In this document: positions 18,687 through 26,864 of the stretch, one piece after another
How the letters are laid out: each line of letters opens with the position of its first letter
Position numbering within the stretch: the stretch's first letter is position 1
NCBI RefSeq assembly: GCF_007197645.1
Contig: NZ_VKGK01000006.1
Span: forward strand, 124,001-188,000
Origin: Shewanella hanedai
GTDB taxonomy: Bacteria > Pseudomonadota > Gammaproteobacteria > Enterobacterales > Shewanellaceae
Length of the DNA stretch: 64,000 nucleotides
Reading direction: 5' to 3'
The notes under the pieces: model-generated
Told to the model about the DNA's origin: nothing
What the model saw: only the letters and a program-made list of their open reading frames with translations
Databases searched by the model: none
Position numbers and translations under genes: made by a program

Positions 18687-18971
18687 ATGCAGCCTTGTAT
18701 TTATATCCTAGCAAATAAGAGAAATGGAACCTTATACATTGGGGTTACCAGTGAACTTGTTAAACGCGTATGGGAACACAAAGAACATTTGGTTGAAGGA
18801 TTTACAAAGAAGTACTCTGTGAACTTGCTAGTATATTTTGAAGCGACAGACACAATGTACAGCGCAATAACTCGCGAGAAACAACTCAAGAACTGGTGTC
18901 GTCAGTGGAAAATAAACCTCATTGAAGAAACTAACCCTGAATGGAACGATCTATTTGATCAGATTCGATAG
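18687..18971 (+). CDS. Small GIY-YIG nuclease family protein
   Basis: The 94-residue protein is a single GIY-YIG domain: YILANKRNGTLYIGVTS (residues 6-22) gives the two signature strands, with R27 in the SELVKRVWEHK helix and E83 region near the end (EETNPEWNDL). It has no DNA-binding extension, like the stand-alone UPF0213/YhbQ-type members. The gene is isolated, has a weak ribosome binding site and sits between inverted copies of repeat R (18611 and 19007), with further repeats outside. A role in moving or maintaining the repeats is possible but untested. Confidence 0.85.
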   Translation: MQPCIYILANKRNGTLYIGVTSELVKRVWEHKEHLVEGFTKKYSVNLLVYFEATDTMYSAITREKQLKNWCRQWKINLIEETNPEWNDLFDQIR

Positions 18972-19006
18972 CATTTATATACAACAAGATTTCGAAATTA
19001 ACATCA

Positions 19007-19040
19007 AAAGCTGGATCCCGGAACAAGCCCAGGATGACGA
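19007..19040 (-). repeat. Palindromic repeat R, inverted, right flank of the GIY-YIG gene
   Basis: Read on the minus strand it is GTCATCCTGGGCTTGTTCC then GGGATCCAGCTTTT. The outer GTCAT and the ATCCAGCTTT end match the left-flank copy at 18611, as terminal inverted repeats would. Confidence 0.8.
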
Positions 19041-19225
19041 GAAAGGAGCTGGCTTCGCCTTCTTAGTGTCTGCGAGAGCGTTCGCGGGCTCACTTCTAGG
19101 ACGCTTCGCTGCTAGGAAGAGCTAAGACGAACGTCACAAGTGACTACTTCACAGAATAGCCTGTGGCTACGGGAACGCTGCGCTTACAGCAAGAGCGAGA
19201 ACAATTTCAAGACGGGTCATCGTCA
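19041..19225 (+). repeat. Composite TTCG-hairpin repeat C, copy 3
   Basis: It contains degenerate first hairpins (GGCTTCGCC), then GCGTTCGCGGGCTCACTTC, ACGCTTCGCTGCTAGG, GTCACAAGTGAC and CCTGTGGCTACGGG in the order of copy 1, followed by the same spacer and an R repeat. Confidence 0.75.
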
Positions 19226-19227
19226 TT

Positions 19228-19260
19228 GCCGTCATCCCGGACTTGTTCCGGGATCCATTC
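19228..19260 (+). repeat. Palindromic repeat R, copy 4
   Basis: It reads GCCGTCATCCCGGACTTGTT then CCGGGATCCATTC, identical in its core to copy 2. Confidence 0.85.
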
Positions 19261-19679
19261 ATTGAGTCAATCCGACTACTGATAAACTTACGCTTATTTC
19301 AATATATGCATAAATTTGTTACATTTTGTTGATGCATTACTGCCTGTTTATTTAGTCATTCCTACTGTAATTTAACACGATGGATATCAGACTCTTGGTT
19401 ATCAACCGTTTTAGTCTGTTCTTGAGTACGACAATGAGTCGTTTTAACTTGATTAAGTGCTTCTCATTTAGCTCAGAGTGGCTGATATTGATTAGACCAT
19501 GAGAAAAATGTTACTCGTCATTCTGACTAAAAGTTGAATTTAGAGTCAAAATATTTGATAGCAAATAATTAATAACATATAGCCAATTTCGACGACGTTA
19601 GTAGCATTTGCAAATACAGATTAAGTAACACATTTAGAATTGTAAAATTTAAAGCTAAATTTTTCACAGGAAAATAATA
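19261..19679 (+). other. Gene-free stretch upstream of the PepSY operon
   Basis: This AT-rich region must contain the promoter of the PepSY genes. I see no convincing operator or RNA element. AGGAAA at 19668-19673 serves as ribosome binding site for the first gene. Confidence 0.35.
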
Positions 19680-20420
19680 ATGAACTTATTAAAAATAAGT
19701 CGTAAATATCATCGGTACCTGATGTTGTTTTTAGGTATTCAGTTTGTCATCTGGACAGTGTCTGGCGCGTATATGGTGATTTTCGATATCGACTATATTC
19801 ATGGCGACAGCTTGATCCAAAATCATCAGAGCAAAATCAATCCAGATAAGATTCACTACCCCCTGACCTCTTTAGCTCAAGACTCATTAATACAAGACTA
19901 CCCAAACGCGCAGCACCTCACTTTGGGCATGTTCATTGACCGTGAAGTCTACCGCTTTAAACAAGATGACATTCAATTCATGGTCGATGCTAATACAGGC
20001 CAGCAACTGTCACCGTTAGATGAAGCCGCTGCAACGGCGATGGCAAAACATGAATACACTGGTCGTGGTCAAGTGCTTACCGCTGAGCTTATCACTGACA
20101 ACCCGCCATTTGAACTAAGCTCACGATACCTACCCGCTTGGCGAGTGAACTTTGATGATTTCGGCAGTCCCTCACTCTATATTTCCGCACAAACAGGCCT
20201 GCTAGTGACCAAGCGACATGAGTTTTGGCGTACGTTCGATTTAATGTTCAGTCTGCATGTGATGGATTATGAAGATGAAGATCCCAGTAACTGGCTATTG
20301 TTTTGGGTTGTCCTTTTCGCTCTTATCGCCGCAATTTTGGGCTTAGTCCTAACCTATTACCGCATCTTTAAAAAAGAGCCACTCCAAGTAGATACCTCTC
20401 TGATTAAGGAGAGCAACTGA
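19680..20420 (+). CDS. PepSY domain membrane protein
   Basis: The 246-residue protein has an N-terminal membrane helix (about residues 13-35, LMLFLGIQFVIWTVSGAYMV), a periplasmic part with two PepSY-like segments (WRVNFDDFGSPSLYISAQTG near 158-178) and a second helix near 204-228. The HxxH-type histidines around KYHRY and FSLHVMDY could bind haem or quinone, as suggested for PepSY-TM reductases, but this is not shown. Its last base overlaps the start of the next gene (TGATG), and the N-terminal halves of the two proteins are similar, suggesting duplication. Confidence 0.75.
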   Translation: MNLLKISRKYHRYLMLFLGIQFVIWTVSGAYMVIFDIDYIHGDSLIQNHQSKINPDKIHYPLTSLAQDSLIQDYPNAQHLTLGMFIDREVYRFKQDDIQFMVDANTGQQLSPLDEAAATAMAKHEYTGRGQVLTAELITDNPPFELSSRYLPAWRVNFDDFGSPSLYISAQTGLLVTKRHEFWRTFDLMFSLHVMDYEDEDPSNWLLFWVVLFALIAAILGLVLTYYRIFKKEPLQVDTSLIKESN

Positions 20421-22360
20421 TGTCCTTAATTAAGACGATACATAAGTGGTTGTCACTCTTGGTGGGTTTACAGCTGTTAATTTGGTTAGGAACGGGCTTG
20501 TACTTCAATTTGATGGATCCAGTTGAAGCCTCTGGAAATGAATATCGCGTAAGAGTGGTTGAACCGAATGCAAACCTAAGCCAACTTATTGAACCTAAAA
20601 AGGTATTACAAGACTTCAACCCTGCGGTGACCTTGTCTCAAATCTCATTGCTGTCAAAGCCATACTACTTGCTAACTCATGATAAGGCCCTGTATCCCTA
20701 TTTTAAGAATCAATACACGTTAGTCGATGCCCTTAAGGGGCAACAAGTTTTTATTAATGAAGCCATGGCAAAGCAACTAGCCATTGCTTCCTATAATGGA
20801 ACAGGAAAAATCGTTAGTGCCATCAAGCAATCACCACCTTTTGATGACAGATTAAAAGAGAAAAACCCCCTTTGGCGAGTGGATTTTGATGATGATATTA
20901 ATACTAGCGTTTATGTCGATGCCGGCTCTGGGCGATTAGCAGCCCATAGCAATGATGATAAGCGCTTTGTTGATATCGCGTTTATGCTTCACTTTATGGA
21001 TTACACTCAGGAAGGCAGCTTCAATAACGTTCAAATTATTGTATTTGCCATCTTTACCCTCTTCTTCGCCTTAAGTGGTTTTATCTGGACTATAGAACTT
21101 GGTTTTAATGGCCAGTACTCGTTGTCACACCTATTACCCAAACGATTCATAAAAAGCAAAGCTAAGATAGTACAAGTGTTGGATTTGAATGGTGAGCCAT
21201 TGCACAACATCTCCCTATCTGATCATGAAAATTTGTTAGATGGTTTGATACACCATGATATTGCCCTGCCTTCAAGCTGTGGTGGCGGTGGCACTTGTGG
21301 ACGATGCAGACTCAAGCTGACTCCTAGTACTAGCACGAGCGTTAAGATCACTGCCGCTGATCATCAGCAATTCACTCCAGAAGAGTTGGCTCTAGGCTAT
21401 CGATTGGCCTGTCAGCATAACAGTGATGAAATCGACAGTTTACGTTTGCTTGATGTAATTCAGGCGGAAAAACATCAGCTCGTGTTAACCAGTAGTGAGT
21501 TTATTAGTCCTTTTATAAAAGAGCTTAAATTCAAAACAGCTTCAGGTGAGCCAATAGCGTTCAAAGCTGGCGCCTTTATGCGTTTCTTTATCCCTGCAGC
21601 CAGTGGCAACACAATGCCAACGGCGCTTCCGCTGGCACTGAGTCAACATTGGGAGAACGTAGATCAAACTCAATACCAGCATGATTCCTGCAGCCGTAAC
21701 TATTCATTGGCAAATAGTGATTTACCACTTGATGGCAATCACAGTGAGCTGCATTTCACCATTAAGTTACATCAAGCACCTAAGACAACGACTGACGATA
21801 TTATTAATCCAGGTGTAGGTTCCCATTTTATCTGTAACTTACAACCTGGTGATAGTATCGATGCGGTTGGTCCGTTTGAGGAGTTTTATGCAAAACCTTT
21901 AAGCGATAAGTCCATGGTGATGATAGGTGCAGGCTCAGGTATGGCACCATTGAAATCGTTAATCGAGGAGCAATTATTTAAGTTTGAAACGACTCGCCCA
22001 ATTCATTTTTTCTTTGGTGCGCGCAGCGAAGCCGATCTGATCTACCAAGATCACTTCACTTCGTTGGCAGCGAAACATGACAATTTTTTCTACCATCCAG
22101 TGCTTTCAAGGCCGACAGGTGAACTGGCAAGTCGGTTAGCAAGTAGCGATGCACTGCAATTAATCCCCTCTACAATGACCCAAGGATATGTTCAGGACAG
22201 GTTAGCGGCAGAGTTCGGTGGCATAACTGATAACGCAGCAGGGTTAACAAACATCGAGTTTTATCTTTGTGGCCCAGCAGCCATGATGACATCAACCATC
22301 GAACAGCTTAATGCTTATGGTGTCGCGAATGATGCCATCGCGTTTGATTCATTTGTTTAA
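20420..22360 (+). CDS. PepSY-TM / 2Fe-2S ferredoxin / NqrF-like flavin reductase fusion
   Basis: The 646-residue protein joins three modules. Residues 1-230 are a PepSY membrane part with helices near 10-30 and 203-226. Residues about 250-345 are a plant-type 2Fe-2S ferredoxin with C287, C293, C296 and C331 (CGGGGTCGRC then ACQHN). Residues about 350-646 are a ferredoxin-NADP reductase-like module with an FAD-binding RNYSLAN motif, GAGSGMAPLKS for NAD(P) binding and a CGPAAMM end. The ferredoxin and reductase parts resemble NqrF of the sodium-pumping NADH:quinone reductase. The likely job is to pass electrons from cytosolic NAD(P)H to a membrane or periplasmic acceptor. AAGGAG precedes the ATG. 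A repeat block begins just after its stop. Confidence 0.85.
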   Translation: MSLIKTIHKWLSLLVGLQLLIWLGTGLYFNLMDPVEASGNEYRVRVVEPNANLSQLIEPKKVLQDFNPAVTLSQISLLSKPYYLLTHDKALYPYFKNQYTLVDALKGQQVFINEAMAKQLAIASYNGTGKIVSAIKQSPPFDDRLKEKNPLWRVDFDDDINTSVYVDAGSGRLAAHSNDDKRFVDIAFMLHFMDYTQEGSFNNVQIIVFAIFTLFFALSGFIWTIELGFNGQYSLSHLLPKRFIKSKAKIVQVLDLNGEPLHNISLSDHENLLDGLIHHDIALPSSCGGGGTCGRCRLKLTPSTSTSVKITAADHQQFTPEELALGYRLACQHNSDEIDSLRLLDVIQAEKHQLVLTSSEFISPFIKELKFKTASGEPIAFKAGAFMRFFIPAASGNTMPTALPLALSQHWENVDQTQYQHDSCSRNYSLANSDLPLDGNHSELHFTIKLHQAPKTTTDDIINPGVGSHFICNLQPGDSIDAVGPFEEFYAKPLSDKSMVMIGAGSGMAPLKSLIEEQLFKFETTRPIHFFFGARSEADLIYQDHFTSLAAKHDNFFYHPVLSRPTGELASRLASSDALQLIPSTMTQGYVQDRLAAEFGGITDNAAGLTNIEFYLCGPAAMMTSTIEQLNAYGVANDAIAFDSFV

Positions 22361-22362
22361 GG

Positions 22363-22640
22363 GCTGAGAAGGACGGGCTTCGCCCTGCGAGGTCGGCACT
22401 TCGTGCCTGCGAGGGCGTTCGCAGGCTCACTGCTAGGGCGCTTCGCTGCTAGGAAAAGCTGAGACGAACGTCGCTGGCGACTACAGAAGGCTACGCTGAC
22501 GGAATAGCCTGTGGCTACGGGTATACGGGTAATAGCTGAGAAGGACGGTCTTCGCCCTGCTAGGACGGCACTTCGTGCCTGCGAGAGCGTTCGCAGGCTC
22601 ACTGCTAGGTTCTAGGTTAAGAGCTAGAGCCACAACAGTA
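22363..22640 (+). repeat. Composite TTCG-hairpin repeat C, copy 4 (two tandem units)
   Basis: It begins two bases after a stop codon. The first part (22363-22440) and the third part (22534-22610) are nearly identical hairpin strings 171 bases apart: GGGCTTCGCCC or GGTCTTCGCCC, GGCACTTCGTGCC, GCGTTCGCAGGCTCACTGC. Between them are GTCGCTGGCGAC and CCTGTGGCTACGGG. Confidence 0.8.
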
Positions 22641-22666
22641 AAAACTGAGATCAAACATGCTTTTCT

Positions 22667-22702
22667 GCCGTCATCCTGGGCTTGTTCCGGGATCCATTCT
22701 TT
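22667..22702 (+). repeat. Palindromic repeat R, copy 5
   Basis: It reads GCCGTCATCCTGGGCTTGTT then CCGGGATCCATTC. One stem pair is a T-G wobble relative to the other copies. The spacer AACTGAGATCAAACATGCTT before it is shared with copies 1 and 3. Confidence 0.85.
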
Positions 22703-22783
22703 GCTCTATATTTTAGCTTTCTCCATATTTGCGGTGATAAATGGCTTTGTTTAGATTTGCAAAGAGACGATGTTAGAAAGCAA

Positions 22784-22821
22784 AAAATCCGCCTGATACT
22801 CATTGGGATCAGGCGGATTTT
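22784..22821. terminator. Bidirectional rho-independent terminator
   Basis: AAAATCCGCCTGAT and ATCAGGCGGATTTT form a perfect 14-base stem with a 10-base loop, with A and T runs on both sides. It lies between the convergent reductase and porin genes. Confidence 0.88.
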
Positions 22822-22884
22822 GTTAGTCACTGTATTCTAAACCCATGTAAAAGCTGGGATAGTAAGCCGTGTATTAATTAGTAA

Positions 22885-23934
22885 TTAAATAGAGAAGTCG
22901 TAGCGCACACCTAAGCTGATGATGGTGTCATCAAAGTCGTTGTACTGCTTCACATCAAATTGACCTAATTCAGTGTGTACTAGCGTTGATTTTGATAAGC
23001 GATACTCAGCTCCGACAGCCCAAGTGGTGACTTCAGGCACTGCGAGTGCACTCTCACCCATTGCATTGTAGACTTTGCTGGCGATGCGGCCAGTACCTGA
23101 ATCGTCTTGGCCATATTGCGCTTTAAGCATCAAGTTATCGATTTTGTACTTAGCACTGGCGATAAAACCAGAACCATCGCGTTGCTCCCAGTGAGCCTTA
23201 GATGGATTGACCATCTCAGAGCTTTGGAACATGGTGCCTAACATCAAGTTATCAATTTTTAACTGCGCCACAGCGCGGAAGGCTTTTACATCTTCGATAC
23301 CGTCAGAATAAGCACCTGCAAGGTACACATTGCCGCTCTTAAAGAATTTATCACCGTAAGTTAATGCAACTTGATAATTGCCATTATCACGGCGTGGGTC
23401 TTCTTCTGCGTAATGGTTGTCTTCCATGATGTAACTGGCACCCAGTTGCAACTTATTCCATTTAGCCGTTTTATATTCTAACGAGTCGCCCCAGCGCTTA
23501 TCACCAGTAAACAAACGGTCATGCTTGAGCGAATACATGTCCATGGCATCAGCGCCGCCTTTCGCCATTTTAAACACAGGATCGATACGTCCCGCGGCTA
23601 ACTGGCCTAATGTCGTGTGCTTAAGGCCAATGTAGGTAGGTCTTGCAGAAAAAGGATTGTTACTTTTACCTTCAGACGCCCCATTAACCCCAACTTCTAT
23701 TCGATAAAACAGCTGCAGGTCAGTCGCCAATTCACTGCTGCCTTTAACGCCGATGTTGCTCCAGTTGTTTTCTAAAATAGTGCCACTCTTACCATCGTGA
23801 GTAGCTGTGCCGCTGTCAGAATTAGTCACTGAATAATCGATTCGACCGTAAACCTGATATTCATCGGCCATCAATTGTGGTGACAGTATTATTGCACTGG
23901 CGAGTAGCGTTAATTTGTAGCTTTTCATCATCAT
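22885..23934 (-). CDS. Gram-negative porin (outer-membrane beta-barrel)
   Basis: The protein has about 347-349 residues, a signal peptide ending near ...LSPQLMA-DE (about residue 23), the porin-like start YQVYGRIDYSV, alternating beta-strand patterns and a C-terminal aromatic-type ending (SLGVRYDFSI). Three ATGs lie in a row at the start; the third has the best spacing to AAGAGA. It lies 28 bases after the FMN-binding lipoprotein gene and is probably cotranscribed, so it may admit the substrate or export product of that system. The substrate is unknown. Confidence 0.85.
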   Translation of the reverse strand: MMMKSYKLTLLASAIILSPQLMADEYQVYGRIDYSVTNSDSGTATHDGKSGTILENNWSNIGVKGSSELATDLQLFYRIEVGVNGASEGKSNNPFSARPTYIGLKHTTLGQLAAGRIDPVFKMAKGGADAMDMYSLKHDRLFTGDKRWGDSLEYKTAKWNKLQLGASYIMEDNHYAEEDPRRDNGNYQVALTYGDKFFKSGNVYLAGAYSDGIEDVKAFRAVAQLKIDNLMLGTMFQSSEMVNPSKAHWEQRDGSGFIASAKYKIDNLMLKAQYGQDDSGTGRIASKVYNAMGESALAVPEVTTWAVGAEYRLSKSTLVHTELGQFDVKQYNDFDDTIISLGVRYDFSI

Positions 23935-23962
23935 TTCTCTTAACTGTATTTTTTATCAATGC

Positions 23963-25309
23963 TTAGATTGGTTTTTTATGTTCGCTAATCACGCCATCAA
24001 GACGCATCTGTTTGTACAGAATCTCCGCTTGATTGAGGTAGGTATCCCACGAGTTTGAGCGCTTAGTGAAACCTGTCGCTGCGTAACTGCCCGTGTCACC
24101 TGTTGCAGGCAGGTCATTGATATCGAACAGTGAGCCACCAGCTTGTAGATGTGTCTCAAGCGCATCGATCATGACATTAAAACCAATACGGGCAGGTTCC
24201 ACATAATTAATAGACGCGTACTTAGATTGGCGATAAAACTTCTTCAGTGAAGCATCTTTGATTTGAACCGCTTCGTCAGCGAAGATCTCATCGTAATAAG
24301 CTTTCGTGATCGCCTTAGTATTGGTATCAACAACCAGTCTTAATACCGCGGTGATCCCTGTCCACTTCCCTTTGCTGTCGAGTAGTTTTTCAGCATGTTG
24401 GTAAAATAGCTCTTGAGTGCCTTCGCCATTAATTTTGGCGTGGATCTTTGCTGTTAATGGGATCATTGATTGCTGAATACTGTTAGATGCACCGGCAACC
24501 ACATCGATACCGAGGTATTTGAGACGATTAGGCTCTTTTAACTTGTTGGTTAGTTTTGGATCGAAGTCGGGGTTAACATCAAACGTGATCTTATCCTGCT
24601 CAACCATCAATTTTTCCATGGTCAGTGGTGACTGAACCCAGGCCGTGCCCTTTTTCTTACCCATTGAGAAGTTGTATTCAGACATACGCTTAGGCACATC
24701 TTGATAAAGACGAGTGTAGTAATTAGGACGTCCACTTTCATTAAACTCAGCAAAAATCACATCTTTGGCGTTATTGCTATCGGTGACAATGATCATGCTG
24801 CCTTTATGGCCTTGACGGAATCTTGCTTCTTCGAAGTAAAAATCACCGCTGATCATGCCAAGCTGTGGCTGTATAGACCATTTGAGTTTGAAGTCATCAC
24901 TGCTTGAATCATCTTTTGAACCAACGGCCACGAATTCAGGTTGGATCCCATTCGCTCTTGGAAGTGAATTTATTGCTTTTAAAATGCCATTAGATGAATA
25001 AGTTGCGCCAGATACCGCATCGATACCCTCATGGCCATTGCTAGCCAGTATTTTTGCAAGCAGGCGTTCAGCGTTCAGAAAAAGAGATTCGGTTTCATTA
25101 TGAGATTTGGTGGTGATCTCTTTAATGCTGCCGTTCGCAACTTCGACAGTAAGCACGATCTGGCTTTTCTTGCCTTTGCCGCTGACTTCATGATCGCCGT
25201 CAACATACTTGCCATCTGGCGTTGAGGTGGCACAACCTGCTAGCGCTAATGTAGCCAGCGTAATTGCACTGCAAATAAGACTTTTTTTATATCGTTTACA
25301 TTGTGTCAT
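23963..25309 (-). CDS. FMN-binding domain lipoprotein (target of ApbE)
   Basis: The 448-residue protein has a lipoprotein signal peptide with lipobox LAGC (C26). Residues 30-115 are an FMN-binding domain (NqrC/RnfG type) with the flavinylation motif D97-A-V-S-G-A-T103-Y-S, where FMN would be bound to T103 by a phosphoester link. A second, degenerate copy of the motif appears as D269-V-V-A-G-A-S275 in the context YLGIDVVAGASNS, suggesting a duplicated domain that has lost its flavin site. The gene is divergent from apbE and leads an operon with a porin. It presumably carries electrons or sensed redox at the outer surface of a membrane; exact role unknown. Confidence 0.82.
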   Translation of the reverse strand: MTQCKRYKKSLICSAITLATLALAGCATSTPDGKYVDGDHEVSGKGKKSQIVLTVEVANGSIKEITTKSHNETESLFLNAERLLAKILASNGHEGIDAVSGATYSSNGILKAINSLPRANGIQPEFVAVGSKDDSSSDDFKLKWSIQPQLGMISGDFYFEEARFRQGHKGSMIIVTDSNNAKDVIFAEFNESGRPNYYTRLYQDVPKRMSEYNFSMGKKKGTAWVQSPLTMEKLMVEQDKITFDVNPDFDPKLTNKLKEPNRLKYLGIDVVAGASNSIQQSMIPLTAKIHAKINGEGTQELFYQHAEKLLDSKGKWTGITAVLRLVVDTNTKAITKAYYDEIFADEAVQIKDASLKKFYRQSKYASINYVEPARIGFNVMIDALETHLQAGGSLFDINDLPATGDTGSYAATGFTKRSNSWDTYLNQAEILYKQMRLDGVISEHKKPI

Positions 25310-25374
25310 CTGGCTCTGCCTTTGGACTTAATTCAAGTTTTATGCAGCATAACGAACCGTAATATTTTAACTAT

Positions 25375-25388
25375 TGCGGAAAACCGCA
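25375..25388. promoter_or_regulatory. Candidate operator between FMN lipoprotein and apbE genes
   Basis: TGCGG-AAAA-CCGCA is an inverted repeat in the divergent promoter region. FixJ/NarL-family regulators often bind G/C-rich palindromes of this size; the response regulator encoded nearby is the natural candidate. Inference only. Confidence 0.35.
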
Positions 25389-25490
25389 GGTTAGCGATAT
25401 TTCGTTCGATTGTTTGAGCCAGTTAACAATTATTAGTACCTGATTATATTCACAGCCAAGCTTGTGCTAATTATTTAAATAGTCATTCCT

Positions 25491-26687
25491 ATGTCCATAT
25501 TATTGAACCCGGTGCCATCGATGAAATCATTTATCTCTAAGTTGTCTATTGTTAGTGTCGCCTTGTTAGGTTTATCAACTTCTTTTGCGATACAAGCGGC
25601 AGCTGATGTCGTAGACCCCTATCAATGTGAAGGCAATGGGCTTATCACCCATCAAGAGGGTGTGACGAGTTTACATACCCTTAAATATTTTGGCACTTCG
25701 GTGACGATTGACCTTTATGGCGTGGATGAAACAAAAGCGAACACGGCACTTTGTCGTGCGCTTAATGTCATTCAGGAATACCACTATCAGGCATCCAACT
25801 ACAGCACTTATCCACATGTCACCAACATCAAAACCATCAATAGCGCACCAGAGAAAGTCCATCACATAGATGAAAAACTCACTGAAATTATTGCCTCAAG
25901 TCTGAATTGGCACACCTTGAGTAACGGCTATTTTAATATTGCACTTTCACCAGTGATTGACCTTTGGCGTCAGCATAGAGGGCAATGTAAAGGTGATACT
26001 AAAACCTTGGGATTATGTACGATCCCAAGTAACGCAGCGCTAGCACACGCTGCAAAACTGACTGATATTAACGATATTAAGTTAGACAGAACCCTTAATA
26101 CCATTCAGATGAAACCAGGCATGAGTATCGATTTAGGCGGAATTGCAAAAGGCTGGATGGCTGAAAAAGTGTATGACTCGCTCAAAATCGATGGCATTAA
26201 CGCATTTATGATCAATGCCGGTGGCAATATTCGTCATTACGGACTGCATCCAGAGCAGCGTACCTTTGCCACAGCCATTGAAGATCCTTTATGTAAAAAG
26301 TCAGAGTATCAATTGCCTCAGTGCCAGACATTCGAAGGGCAGTTTCATGAAGTGGTGCAAGGGCAAGATTTAACCATCGTATCCAGCGGTAACTATCTGA
26401 ACTACTTTATTGCTGGTGGCGTTGAATATCACCACTTAATTGATCCTAAAACTCTGCACCCTAAACCCACAGGGATCTCAACCACTGTCGTCATGAATGG
26501 CCAGCAGATCTTCGCTGATGTGATTTCCACCTCTTTGTTCCTCATGCCGATTGAAGAAGCGATGACATTTGCAGAAGAACACGATGAACTTGAAGCAGTT
26601 TGGTATTTAGATGAGAAAGGCAGTAAACGTAAATCATCTGGCTTCGATAAATATCACCTAACAAAAGGTAACATCAGCCAACAATAA
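25491..26687 (+). CDS. apbE: FAD:protein FMN transferase
   Basis: ApbE moves FMN from FAD to a Ser or Thr of target proteins in the periplasm. The 398-residue protein has a signal peptide (hydrophobic stretch ending ...FAIQAAA), the ApbE core with SIDLGGIAKGWMAEKV (about residues 214-229), the INAGGNIRHYG segment and the late HHLIDPKTLHP and DVISTSLFLM segments that hold metal and flavin ligands. The start could also be the ATG at 25521 (MKSFISKL), since neither has a strong ribosome binding site. The divergent neighbour encodes a protein with the exact target motif, so the two work together. Confidence 0.92.
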   Translation: MSILLNPVPSMKSFISKLSIVSVALLGLSTSFAIQAAADVVDPYQCEGNGLITHQEGVTSLHTLKYFGTSVTIDLYGVDETKANTALCRALNVIQEYHYQASNYSTYPHVTNIKTINSAPEKVHHIDEKLTEIIASSLNWHTLSNGYFNIALSPVIDLWRQHRGQCKGDTKTLGLCTIPSNAALAHAAKLTDINDIKLDRTLNTIQMKPGMSIDLGGIAKGWMAEKVYDSLKIDGINAFMINAGGNIRHYGLHPEQRTFATAIEDPLCKKSEYQLPQCQTFEGQFHEVVQGQDLTIVSSGNYLNYFIAGGVEYHHLIDPKTLHPKPTGISTTVVMNGQQIFADVISTSLFLMPIEEAMTFAEEHDELEAVWYLDEKGSKRKSSGFDKYHLTKGNISQQ

Positions 26688-26864
26688 CGACTAAACGAGT
26701 GTTTAGCCCAATGAGTAACACTAATTGGGCTGATTTAAGCATCAATCCTCAACCCAGCTTATTTGTGACCGAGATCCCCTTCCATTAGGATAAATCATTA
26801 CCTATCCCTAAAAGACGGCATAATAGCGTTCCGTTTTTTATCGCTCATCTCAAATATCATCAGT

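Noticed and set aside
18922-19125. 67-codon plus-strand frame overlapping the GIY-YIG gene end
   Set aside because: It runs out of frame from the nuclease gene into R and C repeats; the C-terminal part is repeat translation.
22357-22602. 81-codon minus-strand frame over repeat C
   Set aside because: Same repeat-derived peptide as at 9351-9599; no ribosome binding site and it spans the tandem repeat units.
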